From positions 1-64,000 of the forward strand of contig NZ_JAHWGT010000022.1 of NCBI RefSeq assembly GCF_020873895.1: a stretch of DNA of 64,000 bases, in the 5' to 3' direction. Below the pieces are notes generated by a model that did not search any database, had not been told where the DNA came from, and saw only the letters and a program-made list of their open reading frames with translations. Within the stretch, counting starts at the first letter, position 1, and each line of letters begins with the position of its first letter. Both the position numbers and the translations under genes were made by a program. This document shows, piece by piece, positions 11,102 through 19,431 of this stretch. Origin of the DNA: Streptomyces sp. DH12 (lineage in GTDB: Bacteria > Actinomycetota > Actinomycetes > Streptomycetales > Streptomycetaceae).

Positions 11102-12604
11102 CTAGGACGTGAGGGCCCGGATCGCGTGGTAGACGTCGAAGACCGCGAGGCAGAGCGGGACGAGCGTGAGCAGGAAGAAGCCCTCGGCGATCTCCAGGAA
11201 GCGGCCCCAGAACGGGGTGACGCCCTTGTTCGGCACGATCAGTCCGATGGCGACGATCAGGGCGGCGACGGCGGCGATGGCGGCGGCGAGCCAGATGGTG
11301 CGCAGGTCGAGCGCCCCGCCGTCCCCGCGCAGCGCGGCGCGGACGAGGCCCTCCGGCGGGTTGACGGCGAGGCCGAGACCGAGGAGGACGAGGGAGCCGA
11401 GCCCGGCCGCGAGGGCGCAGCCCACCTGAGCGGAGTAGCGGAACAGGTGCGCGCGCATCATCATCGCGGCGCCGGTGGCGAGGGCGAGGAGCTGTCCCCA
11501 GACGTTGTCGGAGAAGCCGAGCACCCCGGCCGCGGTGGCGGTGACCAGGGCGCAGCCGCCGACGAGGCCGACGAGCAGCTCGTGGCCGCGGCGGGCCTGG
11601 GCGGCGATGCGGACGGCGTCGACGGGGCCCTGCGGCGGGGTGTCGCCGGCGTCGTACCCGCCGACGCTGGTGCGGGGCGGGTCGAAGCCGATGGGCAGGC
11701 GGGCGAAGCGGGTCGACAGGCTCGGAAGGAACGCCAAGGCGCCGGCGGCGACGGGCGGGCAGACGGCGGCGGTCTCGACGGGCGTCATGCCGGTGAGGAT
11801 CGCGACGAACGAGACGAGCAGGCCCACGGTGGAGGCGAAGACGAACGCGACGAACGGGCTGTCGCCGGACGGGGCGACCAGCATCAGGATCAGCGACGTG
11901 ACGAGCACGGCGGCGCAGGCGAGGAGGAACTGGAGCCGGCCCGGTCCGTGCCCGGCGGCGAGCGACAGCAGTCCGGAGCCGCCCACCGCGGCGTTCGCCA
12001 TCGCGCCGACGCCGAGGGCGACGGCCGAGCCGCGGTCCCCGTACACGCGGGCGCGGACGCAGGCGAGGGAGAGCAGGAGCAGCGCGGCGACGCCGGCGAG
12101 GATGCCCGGCAGGCCGTGCATGTCGTGGCGCGGGTCGGCCTGCCACAGGACGAAGGCGAGCAGCACGAGCAGCACCGAGCCGCCGAAGAGGCCGGAGCCG
12201 CGCATCAGGCCGTCGGTCCAGAACCTGCGGTCGCGGGCGACGGCGGAGGCGACGGCGTCCGAGACGTCGTCGAAGACCGCCGGGGGCAGCGACTCGGCGA
12301 AGGGCCGCAGGGAGAGCAGTTCCCCGTCGAGGATGCGCTGCGCGGACAGGGAGCGGGCGGAGTCGAGCACCGTCCCGTCGCGGCGCACCAGGTGGTAGCC
12401 GACCGGGCCGCCCTCGACCGGGCTCTGGCCGGAGAGCCTGAGGATCTCCGGGTACAGGTCGGCGACCGGGATGTCCTCGGGCAGCGCCACGTCGACGCGG
12501 CCGTCCGGCGCGACGACGGTGACGCGGCAGAAGCCGGTTCCGCCGCCGGACGGCGTCGCGGGACCCGGGTGACCGGTCGTGGTGGCCGCCGCTGGGGCCG
12601 TCAT
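11102..12604 (-). CDS. eccD: Type VII secretion integral membrane protein EccD
   Basis: The membrane channel-associated component of ESX secretion. A ubiquitin-like N-terminal domain (residues about 25-105: CRVTVVAPDGRVDVALPEDI onward) is followed by about eleven hydrophobic helices to the C-terminus, the EccD layout. ATG 12604 (MTAPAA) is used, with AGAAGGTGAG upstream. The frame is open to 12832, but the extra part is low-complexity proline and arginine. It is divergent from eccC, with which it shares a 357-bp intergenic region. Length is 500 residues. Confidence 0.92.
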   Translation of the reverse strand: MTAPAAATTTGHPGPATPSGGGTGFCRVTVVAPDGRVDVALPEDIPVADLYPEILRLSGQSPVEGGPVGYHLVRRDGTVLDSARSLSAQRILDGELLSLRPFAESLPPAVFDDVSDAVASAVARDRRFWTDGLMRGSGLFGGSVLLVLLAFVLWQADPRHDMHGLPGILAGVAALLLLSLACVRARVYGDRGSAVALGVGAMANAAVGGSGLLSLAAGHGPGRLQFLLACAAVLVTSLILMLVAPSGDSPFVAFVFASTVGLLVSFVAILTGMTPVETAAVCPPVAAGALAFLPSLSTRFARLPIGFDPPRTSVGGYDAGDTPPQGPVDAVRIAAQARRGHELLVGLVGGCALVTATAAGVLGFSDNVWGQLLALATGAAMMMRAHLFRYSAQVGCALAAGLGSLVLLGLGLAVNPPEGLVRAALRGDGGALDLRTIWLAAAIAAVAALIVAIGLIVPNKGVTPFWGRFLEIAEGFFLLTLVPLCLAVFDVYHAIRALTS

Positions 12605-12961
12605 GCTCACCTTCTGCTTCCCCTCGTGGTTCTGTGGCTCGGTGGCTCGGTGGTTGTGTGCCGGGTGGTTCTGTGGCCGGCTGGCTCCGCGGCCGGTTCC
12701 GCGGCCGGTTCCGCGACCCGTCGGCGCGGACCCGGGTGACCGGGGCGCGGGGTGCGGCCGCGGGGTGCGGGGCCCGGGGTGCGGGGTGCGCTCCGAATGT
12801 CCCTTGTTTTGCGGTAGTTCACGGCTGCGCAAATCCGTCGCGTCACCCTACCGCCCGGTCCCCGGCCCCCACGCAAGTAGGATCCCCATCCGCGGATGGA
12901 ACCCGTCGCCACGGGGGCGCCGAATAGGAACGTTTCCGTCCGGCAAGGGAATTGGTGAGCT
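12605..12961. other. Divergent eccD/eccC intergenic region
   Basis: Contains GC-rich short repeats (about 12637-12720 and 12755-12790). Promoter-like -10 hexamers point both ways: TAGGGT on the minus strand (12845-12850) and TAGGAT on the plus strand (12878-12883). No convincing -35 hexamers were seen, so promoter calls are tentative. No gene is supported here. Confidence 0.45.
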
Positions 12962-15900
12962 GTGAGTCAGATCGTCGTCAAGCGCCCACCACGGGTCCTG
13001 CCATCCGAAGTGCCCGGTACGCAGGTGCAGGTGCAACCGCCTCCCGAGCTGCCCCGAGGACAGCAGGAGGGCGCTCTGATGCAGATCCTGCCGATGCTCG
13101 GCATGGGCGGGTCCGTCGTCTTCTTCTTCATGACGCCGAACCCGATCATGCGGATCATGGGCATGGTGATGATCGCGTCGACGCTCGGCATGGGCATCGC
13201 CATGCTGGTGCGCTACCGGCGCGGTACGCAGGGGCAGCTGGCGGACCTGCGGCGCGACTACCTGACGTACCTGAACCAGACGCGGCGGGCGGTGCTGCGC
13301 ACGGCGCGCAAGCAGCGGGACGCCCAGTTCTACCTGCACCCCTCCCCCGAGCAGCTGTGGGCGCTCGTCGCCGAGGGCAGCCGGGTGTGGGAGCGGCGCG
13401 TGGGCGACGACGACTTCGGCCAGGTCCGCGTCGGCCTGGGCAGCCAGCAGCTCGCCACGCCCCTCGTCCCCCCGGAGACGGCGCCGGTGGACGACCTGGA
13501 GCCGCTGACGGCCGGGGCGATGCGCCGGTTCCTGGCGACGCACGCCACGCTCGACGGGCTGCCCATGGCGGTGTCGCTGCGGGCGTTCTACCACGTCACG
13601 GTGAGCGGTGAGCAGGAGTCGGTACGGGCCGCCGCGCGCGCGATGGTCGGCTCGCTGGCGTCGCTGCACTCGCCGGAGGACCTGGTCGTCGCCGTCGCCA
13701 CGGGCCCGGACGCGGCCGACCGGTGGGAGTGGGCCAAATGGCTGCCGCACGTGCAGGCGCGCGGCGCCGTCGACGGGGCGGGCACGCGCCGCCTCATCAC
13801 GACGGACCCGACGGACCTGCAGGACCTCCTCGCCGGGCTGCTGGAGGGGCGGCCGCGGTTCCAGGGCGGGGACAACCCGCTGCTGGACCAGCCGCACCTG
13901 GTGGTGGTGCTCGACGGGCAGACCGTCCCGCCGATGTCGCCGCTCGCCGCGCCGGAGGGCCTCCAGGGCGTGACCATCATCGAGGTCGTCCGCGGCGAGG
14001 GCGCCGGGGCGCGCGGTCAGCTGTCGGTGGTCGTGCACCCCGGCGAGCTGCGCCTGGAGTCGGGCCACGGGCACGTGTACGAGGGCATGCCGGACGGGCT
14101 GAGCCTGGAGGCGGCGGAGGCGCTCGCCCGGCAGTTGGCGCCGCTGCGGGTGGCGTCGGGCGGCGACGACGACGAGCCGCTGCTGGCGAACCTGGAGTTC
14201 ACCGACCTGCTGAACCTGGGCGACGCCGCGTCGGTCGACGTCAGCCGCACCTGGCGGCCGCGTTCGCAGTCGGAGCGGCTGCGCGTGCCGATCGGTGTCG
14301 GCGAGGACGGCTCCCCGGTCATGCTCGACCTGAAGGAGGCCGCGCAGGAGGGCATGGGCCCGCACGGCCTGTGCGTCGGCGCGACCGGTTCCGGCAAGTC
14401 GGAGCTGCTGCGCACGCTGGTGCTGGGCCTCGCGGTCACGCACTCGTCGGAGACGTTGAACTTCGTCCTCGCGGACTTCAAGGGCGGCGCGACCTTCGCC
14501 GGCATGTCGCAGATGCCGCACGTCGCCGCCGTCATCACCAACCTGGCGGACGACCTGACGCTGGTCGACCGGATGGGCGACTCCATCCGCGGCGAGCTCA
14601 ACCGGCGCCAGGAGATGCTGCGCGACGCGGGCAACTACGCGAACATCCACGACTACGAGAAGGCGCGCGCGGCGGGCGCCGCGCTCCAGCCGATCCCCTC
14701 GCTGGTCCTCGTCATCGACGAGTTCAGCGAGCTGCTCACCGCCAAGCCGGACTTCATCGAGATGTTCGTGCAGATCGGCCGGATCGGCCGGTCCCTCGGC
14801 GTGCACCTGCTGCTCGCGTCGCAGCGCCTGGAGGAGGGCCGGCTGCGCGGCCTGGAGACGTACCTGTCGTACCGGGTCGGCCTGCGGACCTTCTCCACCG
14901 CCGAGTCGCGGGCGGCGATCGGCGTGCCCGACGCGTACCACCTGCCGAACGTGCCGGGCTCCGGCTACCTGAAGTACGGCACGGACGAGATGGTGCGGTT
15001 CAAGGCCGCGTACGTCTCCGGCGTGTACCGCTCCCACACGCACGCGCTCGCCGACTCCGGCGGCCCCCTGCCGGTGGACCGGCGGCCGGTGCCGTTCACG
15101 GCGGCGCCGGTGCCGATCCGGTACGTGCAGCCGTCGGCGCGGGCGGACCGCCCCGAGGGCGGCCGGGCGGAGGACGAGGCGCTGGCCGACTCGGTCCTCG
15201 ACGTGATCGTGCGCCGGCTGGAGGGGCGCGGTGTGGAGGCCCACCAGGTGTGGCTGCCGCCGCTGGACAACCCGCCGCCGCTGGACGAGCTGCTGCCGGG
15301 CCTCTCCGAGGTGCCGGGCCGGGGGCTGACCCAGCCGGGCTTCGAGGGCGCGGGCCGGCTGGTCGTGCCGCTGGGCGTCGTCGACAAGCCCTTCGAGCAG
15401 CGGCGCGACACCCTGTACCGGGACTTCTCCGGCGCGGCCGGCCACATGCAGATCGTCGGCGGCCCGCAGTCCGGCAAGTCGACGCTGCTGCGGACGCTCG
15501 TCTCGGCGTTCGCGCTCACGCACACGCCGCACGAGGTGCAGTTCTACGGGCTCGACTTCGGCGGTGGCGGCCTGTCGTCGATCGCCGGCCTGCCCCACGT
15601 GGGCGGGGTCGCCTCCCGCCTCGACCCGGAGCGGGTGCGGCGCACGGTCTCCGAGGTGTACGGCATCCTGTCGCGCCGCGAGGAGTACTTCCGGGCCTCC
15701 GGCATCGACTCGATCGGCACCTACCGGCGGCTGCGGGCGCGCGGCGACATCTCGGTGACGGACCAGCCGTTCGGCGACGTGTTCCTCGTCATCGACGGCT
15801 GGGGCAGCTTCCGCACCGACTACGAGGGGCTCGAGCACCTCGTCATGGACATCGCGGCGCGCGGCCTCGGCTACGGCATCCACCTGGTCCTCACGGCGTC

Positions 15901-16936
15901 CCGCTCCATGGAGGTGCGCGCCAACCTCAAGGACCACCTGATGAACCGGCTGGAGCTGCGGCTCGGTGACCCGATGGACTCCGAGCTGGACCGCAGGGTC
16001 GCGCAGAACGTCCCGGCCGGGGTGCCCGGGCGCGGCCTCACACCGGAGAAGCTGCACTTCATGGCGGCGGTGCCGCGCATCGACAGCATCAACTCCGACA
16101 GCGACCTGTCGGAGGCGACCGCGGCGATGGCGCAGGAGGTGTCCCGCCACTGGACGCTGCCGGGCGCCCCGGCCGTACGGCTGCTGCCGCGCGAGCTGCC
16201 CGCGCGGAACCTCCCCGCGGGCTTCGCCCACCCGGAGCGCGGCGTCGCCTTCGCGATCGACGAGAACAACCTGGCGCCGGTCTTCGTCAACTTCGAGAAG
16301 GACCCGTTCTTCCTGGTCTTCGGCGAGAGCGAGTCCGGCAAGACGAACCTGCTGCGGCTGCTGATCAAGCAGCTCAGCGAGCGGTACGACGGCGACAGCT
16401 GCAAGCTGTTCGTCATCGACAACCGCCGCGCGCTGCTGGACGCGACCCCGGCGACGCACCTCGCCGAGTACGTGCCCATGTCCAACAACATGGAGCACCA
16501 CGTGGACGCCCTGTCGGGGCTGATGCGGCGCCGCACCCCGTCGGAGGACGTCACGGCGCAGCAGCTGCGGGACCGCAGCTGGTGGCAGGGGCCGTCGGTG
16601 TACGTCGTGGTGGACGACTACGACCTGGTGTCGACGTCCAGCGGCAACCCGCTGGCGGCGCTCACCGAGATGCTGCCGTTCGCGCGGGACGTGGGCGTCC
16701 GCTTCATCATCGCCCGCAACTCGGCCGGCGCCAGCCGCTCGTCGTACGAGCCGTTCATGCAGCGCATGATGGAGCTCGGCGCGCAGGGCGTGCTCCTGTC
16801 GGGCGACCCGCACGAGGGCGAGGTGCTCGGCGGGGTCCGGCCCCGCCCGATGCCCCCGGGCCGCGGCCTGTTCGTCTCGCGCGGGCGCGGCAACCCCCTG
16901 GTGCAGACCGGCCTCATGCCGTCGGACGTCCGGTAG
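12962..16936 (+). CDS. eccC: Type VII secretion ATPase EccC (FtsK/SpoIIIE type)
   Basis: The motor of ESX secretion, which binds and drives export of WXG100 substrates. The 1324-residue single-chain form has two N-terminal transmembrane segments (about residues 42-82) and three tandem P-loop ATPase domains: GATGSGKSE (about 474), GGPQSGKST (about 833) and GESESGKTN (about 1121). The first domain has a Walker B-like LVLVIDEFSELL. In the other two domains VFLVIDGWGSF and VYVVVDDYDL occupy that site. GTG 12962 is the start. Mycobacteria often split this protein into EccCa and EccCb; here it is fused. Confidence 0.96.
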   Translation: MSQIVVKRPPRVLPSEVPGTQVQVQPPPELPRGQQEGALMQILPMLGMGGSVVFFFMTPNPIMRIMGMVMIASTLGMGIAMLVRYRRGTQGQLADLRRDYLTYLNQTRRAVLRTARKQRDAQFYLHPSPEQLWALVAEGSRVWERRVGDDDFGQVRVGLGSQQLATPLVPPETAPVDDLEPLTAGAMRRFLATHATLDGLPMAVSLRAFYHVTVSGEQESVRAAARAMVGSLASLHSPEDLVVAVATGPDAADRWEWAKWLPHVQARGAVDGAGTRRLITTDPTDLQDLLAGLLEGRPRFQGGDNPLLDQPHLVVVLDGQTVPPMSPLAAPEGLQGVTIIEVVRGEGAGARGQLSVVVHPGELRLESGHGHVYEGMPDGLSLEAAEALARQLAPLRVASGGDDDEPLLANLEFTDLLNLGDAASVDVSRTWRPRSQSERLRVPIGVGEDGSPVMLDLKEAAQEGMGPHGLCVGATGSGKSELLRTLVLGLAVTHSSETLNFVLADFKGGATFAGMSQMPHVAAVITNLADDLTLVDRMGDSIRGELNRRQEMLRDAGNYANIHDYEKARAAGAALQPIPSLVLVIDEFSELLTAKPDFIEMFVQIGRIGRSLGVHLLLASQRLEEGRLRGLETYLSYRVGLRTFSTAESRAAIGVPDAYHLPNVPGSGYLKYGTDEMVRFKAAYVSGVYRSHTHALADSGGPLPVDRRPVPFTAAPVPIRYVQPSARADRPEGGRAEDEALADSVLDVIVRRLEGRGVEAHQVWLPPLDNPPPLDELLPGLSEVPGRGLTQPGFEGAGRLVVPLGVVDKPFEQRRDTLYRDFSGAAGHMQIVGGPQSGKSTLLRTLVSAFALTHTPHEVQFYGLDFGGGGLSSIAGLPHVGGVASRLDPERVRRTVSEVYGILSRREEYFRASGIDSIGTYRRLRARGDISVTDQPFGDVFLVIDGWGSFRTDYEGLEHLVMDIAARGLGYGIHLVLTASRSMEVRANLKDHLMNRLELRLGDPMDSELDRRVAQNVPAGVPGRGLTPEKLHFMAAVPRIDSINSDSDLSEATAAMAQEVSRHWTLPGAPAVRLLPRELPARNLPAGFAHPERGVAFAIDENNLAPVFVNFEKDPFFLVFGESESGKTNLLRLLIKQLSERYDGDSCKLFVIDNRRALLDATPATHLAEYVPMSNNMEHHVDALSGLMRRRTPSEDVTAQQLRDRSWWQGPSVYVVVDDYDLVSTSSGNPLAALTEMLPFARDVGVRFIIARNSAGASRSSYEPFMQRMMELGAQGVLLSGDPHEGEVLGGVRPRPMPPGRGLFVSRGRGNPLVQTGLMPSDVR

Positions 16937-16940
16937 GGGG

Positions 16941-17071
16941 ACCGGGGCCGGCGGCGGTGACGGGCCTGGGGACTGGGGACCGGGGTCGGAGCCGGTGGCG
17001 GTGACGGGCCTGGGGTCCGGGGCCGGTGCTGGTGCCGGTGGCGGGCCTGGGGTCCGGGGCCGGTGCTGGTG
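16941..17071. repeat. Degenerate approx. 37-bp tandem repeat
   Basis: Three and a half imperfect copies of a unit of about 37 bp, built around CCGGGGCCGGTGCTGGTG and GGTGACGGGCCTGGGG. They begin a few bases after the eccC stop codon. Confidence 0.65.
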
Positions 17072-17259
17072 TTTGTACGGCGCGGGGGCGCTCGCTGTGG
17101 CGGGCGCCCCTTCGGCGTGTACGGGGGCTGCCAGGGCCGTCCGTCCGGGCTGCCGGGGGGTGGCGGCGGGTGGCGGGCGGCTGGTGGGCGCGGGGCGCGG
17201 CACGGGCGACGGGTTCGCGGGGCGCGGGCGACGGGTCCGGAGGGCGGGGGCATGACGAA

Positions 17260-17290
17260 GGGGCGGACACCTCCCGCGCGTGTCCGCCCC
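17260..17290. terminator. Bidirectional hairpin terminator
   Basis: GGGGCGGACAC (17260-17270) pairs perfectly with GTGTCCGCCCC (17280-17290) around a 9-nt loop. It lies between the convergent eccC and esxA genes and can serve both. Confidence 0.75.
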
Positions 17291-17322
17291 CGTCACTTCG
17301 GCCGCCTGGCGGCCCAGCCCGC

Positions 17323-17625
17323 TCACATGAAGTTCGACGCGGCCTTCTTGTCGCCCTGCTGGTACGCCGGGGCCGCCTCGCGGACCGCGTTCGAGATCTG
17401 GATCAGCGAGGTGTGGATGGCCATCGCCTTGCGGTCCCACTCGGCCTGCGCGGTGTTGTACGCCTCGCGGGCGTCACCCTGCCAGAGCTCCGAGATCGAG
17501 TTGATCTTGGCCTTGATGGCCTTCAGGCTCTGGTCCAGGCGGTCCGCCTGCTTCTTGATGTCACGCGCGGCGTCCTCGAGCCGCGCGTAAGTGACGATCA
17601 TCGTGCCGTCGTTGTTGTTCGCCAT
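17323..17625 (-). CDS. esxA: WXG100 protein EsxA
   Basis: A 100-residue secreted helical-hairpin substrate of the type VII system. The WXG turn is W48-Q-G50, and a YxxxD export signal is visible at the C-terminus (Y88 to D92). It lies directly downstream of esxB, 60 bases apart, with a hairpin terminator beyond. EsxA and EsxB normally form a heterodimer, and in Streptomyces this pair has been linked to sporulation (literature knowledge). Confidence 0.94.
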   Translation of the reverse strand: MANNNDGTMIVTYARLEDAARDIKKQADRLDQSLKAIKAKINSISELWQGDAREAYNTAQAEWDRKAMAIHTSLIQISNAVREAAPAYQQGDKKAASNFM

Positions 17626-17685
17626 CGGTCCTCCAACCGCGTCAAGCTTGGTGTACCGGCCGAGACGTGCACGGCCGGGGGTGGA

Positions 17686-18045
17686 TCAGTAGTTGTTGAG
17701 GTTCGAGGTGCGGGCCTCGGCCTTGGCGTCACCGGAGTAGCCGTCGACGACGTCCACACCGCGGAGGGCGGCCTCGACCTCGGTGTCGGTGTTGCCGGCG
17801 ATGGTGCGCGCGGCCTGGATGGCCTCCTGGTAGTTCAGGAGGAGCTTGCCGATGTCGACCATGTTCCGGTTGATCGCGTCCTGCTTCTGGTTGAACGCAC
17901 CGGCACCGATACCGGCCCAGGCGCCTTCCAGGCTGTCGATCGTGGCCTGCAGGACGGACAGCTGGCTCTTGACGTCGTCGAAGTTGCTGGAGAGCTCGTC
18001 CTGGAGCCCCTTCAGCGCAACGCCATTGACCTTCTGGACTGCCAT
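17686..18045 (-). CDS. esxB: WXG100 protein EsxB
   Basis: A 119-residue partner of EsxA with WXG motif W43-A-G45. The start is ATG 18045 (MAVQKVNG), preceded by GAGGAAG. The frame is open upstream to 18420 but would run into the mycosin gene. The C-terminal tail contains GYSGDA, which does not fit YxxxD/E exactly, so the export signal for the dimer seems to sit on EsxA. Confidence 0.93.
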   Translation of the reverse strand: MAVQKVNGVALKGLQDELSSNFDDVKSQLSVLQATIDSLEGAWAGIGAGAFNQKQDAINRNMVDIGKLLLNYQEAIQAARTIAGNTDTEVEAALRGVDVVDGYSGDAKAEARTSNLNNY

Positions 18046-18136
18046 GCGGGTGTCTTCCTCTCTGGAGGGTCTCGGTGGTCCGGTTCGCCACCGTCGGATG
18101 CGGGCGGGGGCCGCGGCCCGCCGCTCGGGGGTCCGG

Positions 18137-19405
18137 CTAGGCGGTACGGCGCCTGCGGACGAGGGCGAAGGCGCCTCCCGCCACGACGACCACGGCCGCG
18201 GCACCGCCGAGCACGAGGCCGAGCGGCATGCCGTCGTCAGCCTTCGCGGTGTTCTCGCTGGAGCCTGCCACGGTCGAGCCGGGAGCGGGCGCGCCCTGCG
18301 GGCTCTGTGACGAACCTGGTGCAGATGTGCCTGGTGAGGCGGATGCGGCGGGCGAGGCGGACGAACCGCCGCTGGCAGCGGGGGCGTTCTCGTCCGCCAG
18401 CGGACTGACACCCGGGTCACCGGGCTTGCCCAGACCGCGGGTGAGGTGGGCGTTGGGGCGGACGATGCCGTGGCCGAGGTAGCTGCTGGTCGTACCGGCC
18501 TTCCACCCCTCGCTCCTGCCGGCGCTCTCGAACATCACGCGCAGCACCTGGTTCGCGGTCCAGTCCGGGTGCGCGGACCAGATGAGCGCCGCGGAGGCGG
18601 AGGCGATGGCGGTGGCGTGAGACGTGCCCTGCTGGCCGGAGCAGTACTCCTGGAATTTGGCATCACACCAGCTGGGGACATCCTTGCCGGGGGCGGCGAT
18701 GTCCACAGTGCTGCCATGCTGGGAGAACTCCCCGACCTTCCCTTCACGGTCGGTCGCCGCTACCCCGACCACTTCCGCAAGAGCCGCAGGGTACGCCGCC
18801 TTGTTGTCTTCGTCTCCGGTGTTTCCGGTGCCAGCGAACAGCAACTTACCCTTGCTTCTGGCGTACTTCGCGGCCTCAACCATGCGGTCGGTCTTGAACT
18901 CCGAGCTGATGGACATGTTGATGATCTGCGCATCGCTGTCAGCCGCAGCCCGGATGGCGTCCTCGATGTCCCAGACGTTCTTGTCGTACGCGCTGTCTTT
19001 GAAGCCGATGCGAATGGGCACGATCTTCGCGCCTGGCGCCAGCCCTTGGATGCTGCCGCTATGGCCGGTACCAGCAATGAGTTCGGCCATGGTGGTGCCG
19101 TGGCCGTCATAGTCGTCGGTCTTGCCGTCGACCTTGGTGACGTCGATTCCCCTGAGCACCTGCCCCTTAAGCGCGTCGGTCGAGGCGTTCACGCCGGAGT
19201 CGATGACGGCGACGGTGATGCCCTTGCCGGTGCTCTTCTTCCAGATGTCATCGACGTGCATCGCGTCCAGGTACCACTGCTCGGCGCGCATGTCGGCGGC
19301 CGCGGCGGAGGGAGCCAGGCCGGCGAACCCGATGACCCACGCACCGACGAGTGCCACGCCGCACGTCAGGCGCTCGCGCGATCGTGTCGTCTTTCCTGCT
19401 GCCAT
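18137..19405 (-). CDS. mycP: Mycosin, S8 subtilisin-like protease (first copy)
   Basis: Membrane-anchored extracellular protease of the ESX system. Counting from ATG 19405, a signal peptide of about 37 residues precedes the catalytic domain with D69 (VAVIDSG), H102 (DGHGT), N195 (GTGN) and S262 (GTSHA). A Pro/Ala/Ser/Gly-rich stalk follows, then a C-terminal transmembrane helix ending RRRRTA. A GTG 24 bp upstream is possible, but ATG 19405 has the GGGAG site. The middle of the gene is less GC-rich than its neighbours. Length is 422 residues. Confidence 0.92.
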   Translation of the reverse strand: MAAGKTTRSRERLTCGVALVGAWVIGFAGLAPSAAAADMRAEQWYLDAMHVDDIWKKSTGKGITVAVIDSGVNASTDALKGQVLRGIDVTKVDGKTDDYDGHGTTMAELIAGTGHSGSIQGLAPGAKIVPIRIGFKDSAYDKNVWDIEDAIRAAADSDAQIINMSISSEFKTDRMVEAAKYARSKGKLLFAGTGNTGDEDNKAAYPAALAEVVGVAATDREGKVGEFSQHGSTVDIAAPGKDVPSWCDAKFQEYCSGQQGTSHATAIASASAALIWSAHPDWTANQVLRVMFESAGRSEGWKAGTTSSYLGHGIVRPNAHLTRGLGKPGDPGVSPLADENAPAASGGSSASPAASASPGTSAPGSSQSPQGAPAPGSTVAGSSENTAKADDGMPLGLVLGGAAAVVVVAGGAFALVRRRRTA

Positions 19406-19431
19406 TCCGGCTCCCTGCGCCTTTCCCACGA

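Larger units (their letters stand above)
16937..17322. other. Convergent eccC/esxA intergenic region
   Basis: 386 bases with no supported gene. The left part (16941-17071) is a degenerate tandem repeat. The right part contains a hairpin terminator (17260-17290). Open frames crossing it have no family similarity and follow from the extreme GC content. Confidence 0.6.

Noticed and set aside
12848-17440. Very long open frame antisense to eccC
   Set aside because: It is the complement of a well-supported secretion ATPase. Its translation is low-complexity Arg/His/Pro/Val, as expected from high-GC codon bias.
18045-18420. N-terminally extended EsxB
   Set aside because: The extension overlaps the mycosin gene and WXG100 proteins are about 100 residues; ATG 18045 has GAGGAAG upstream.
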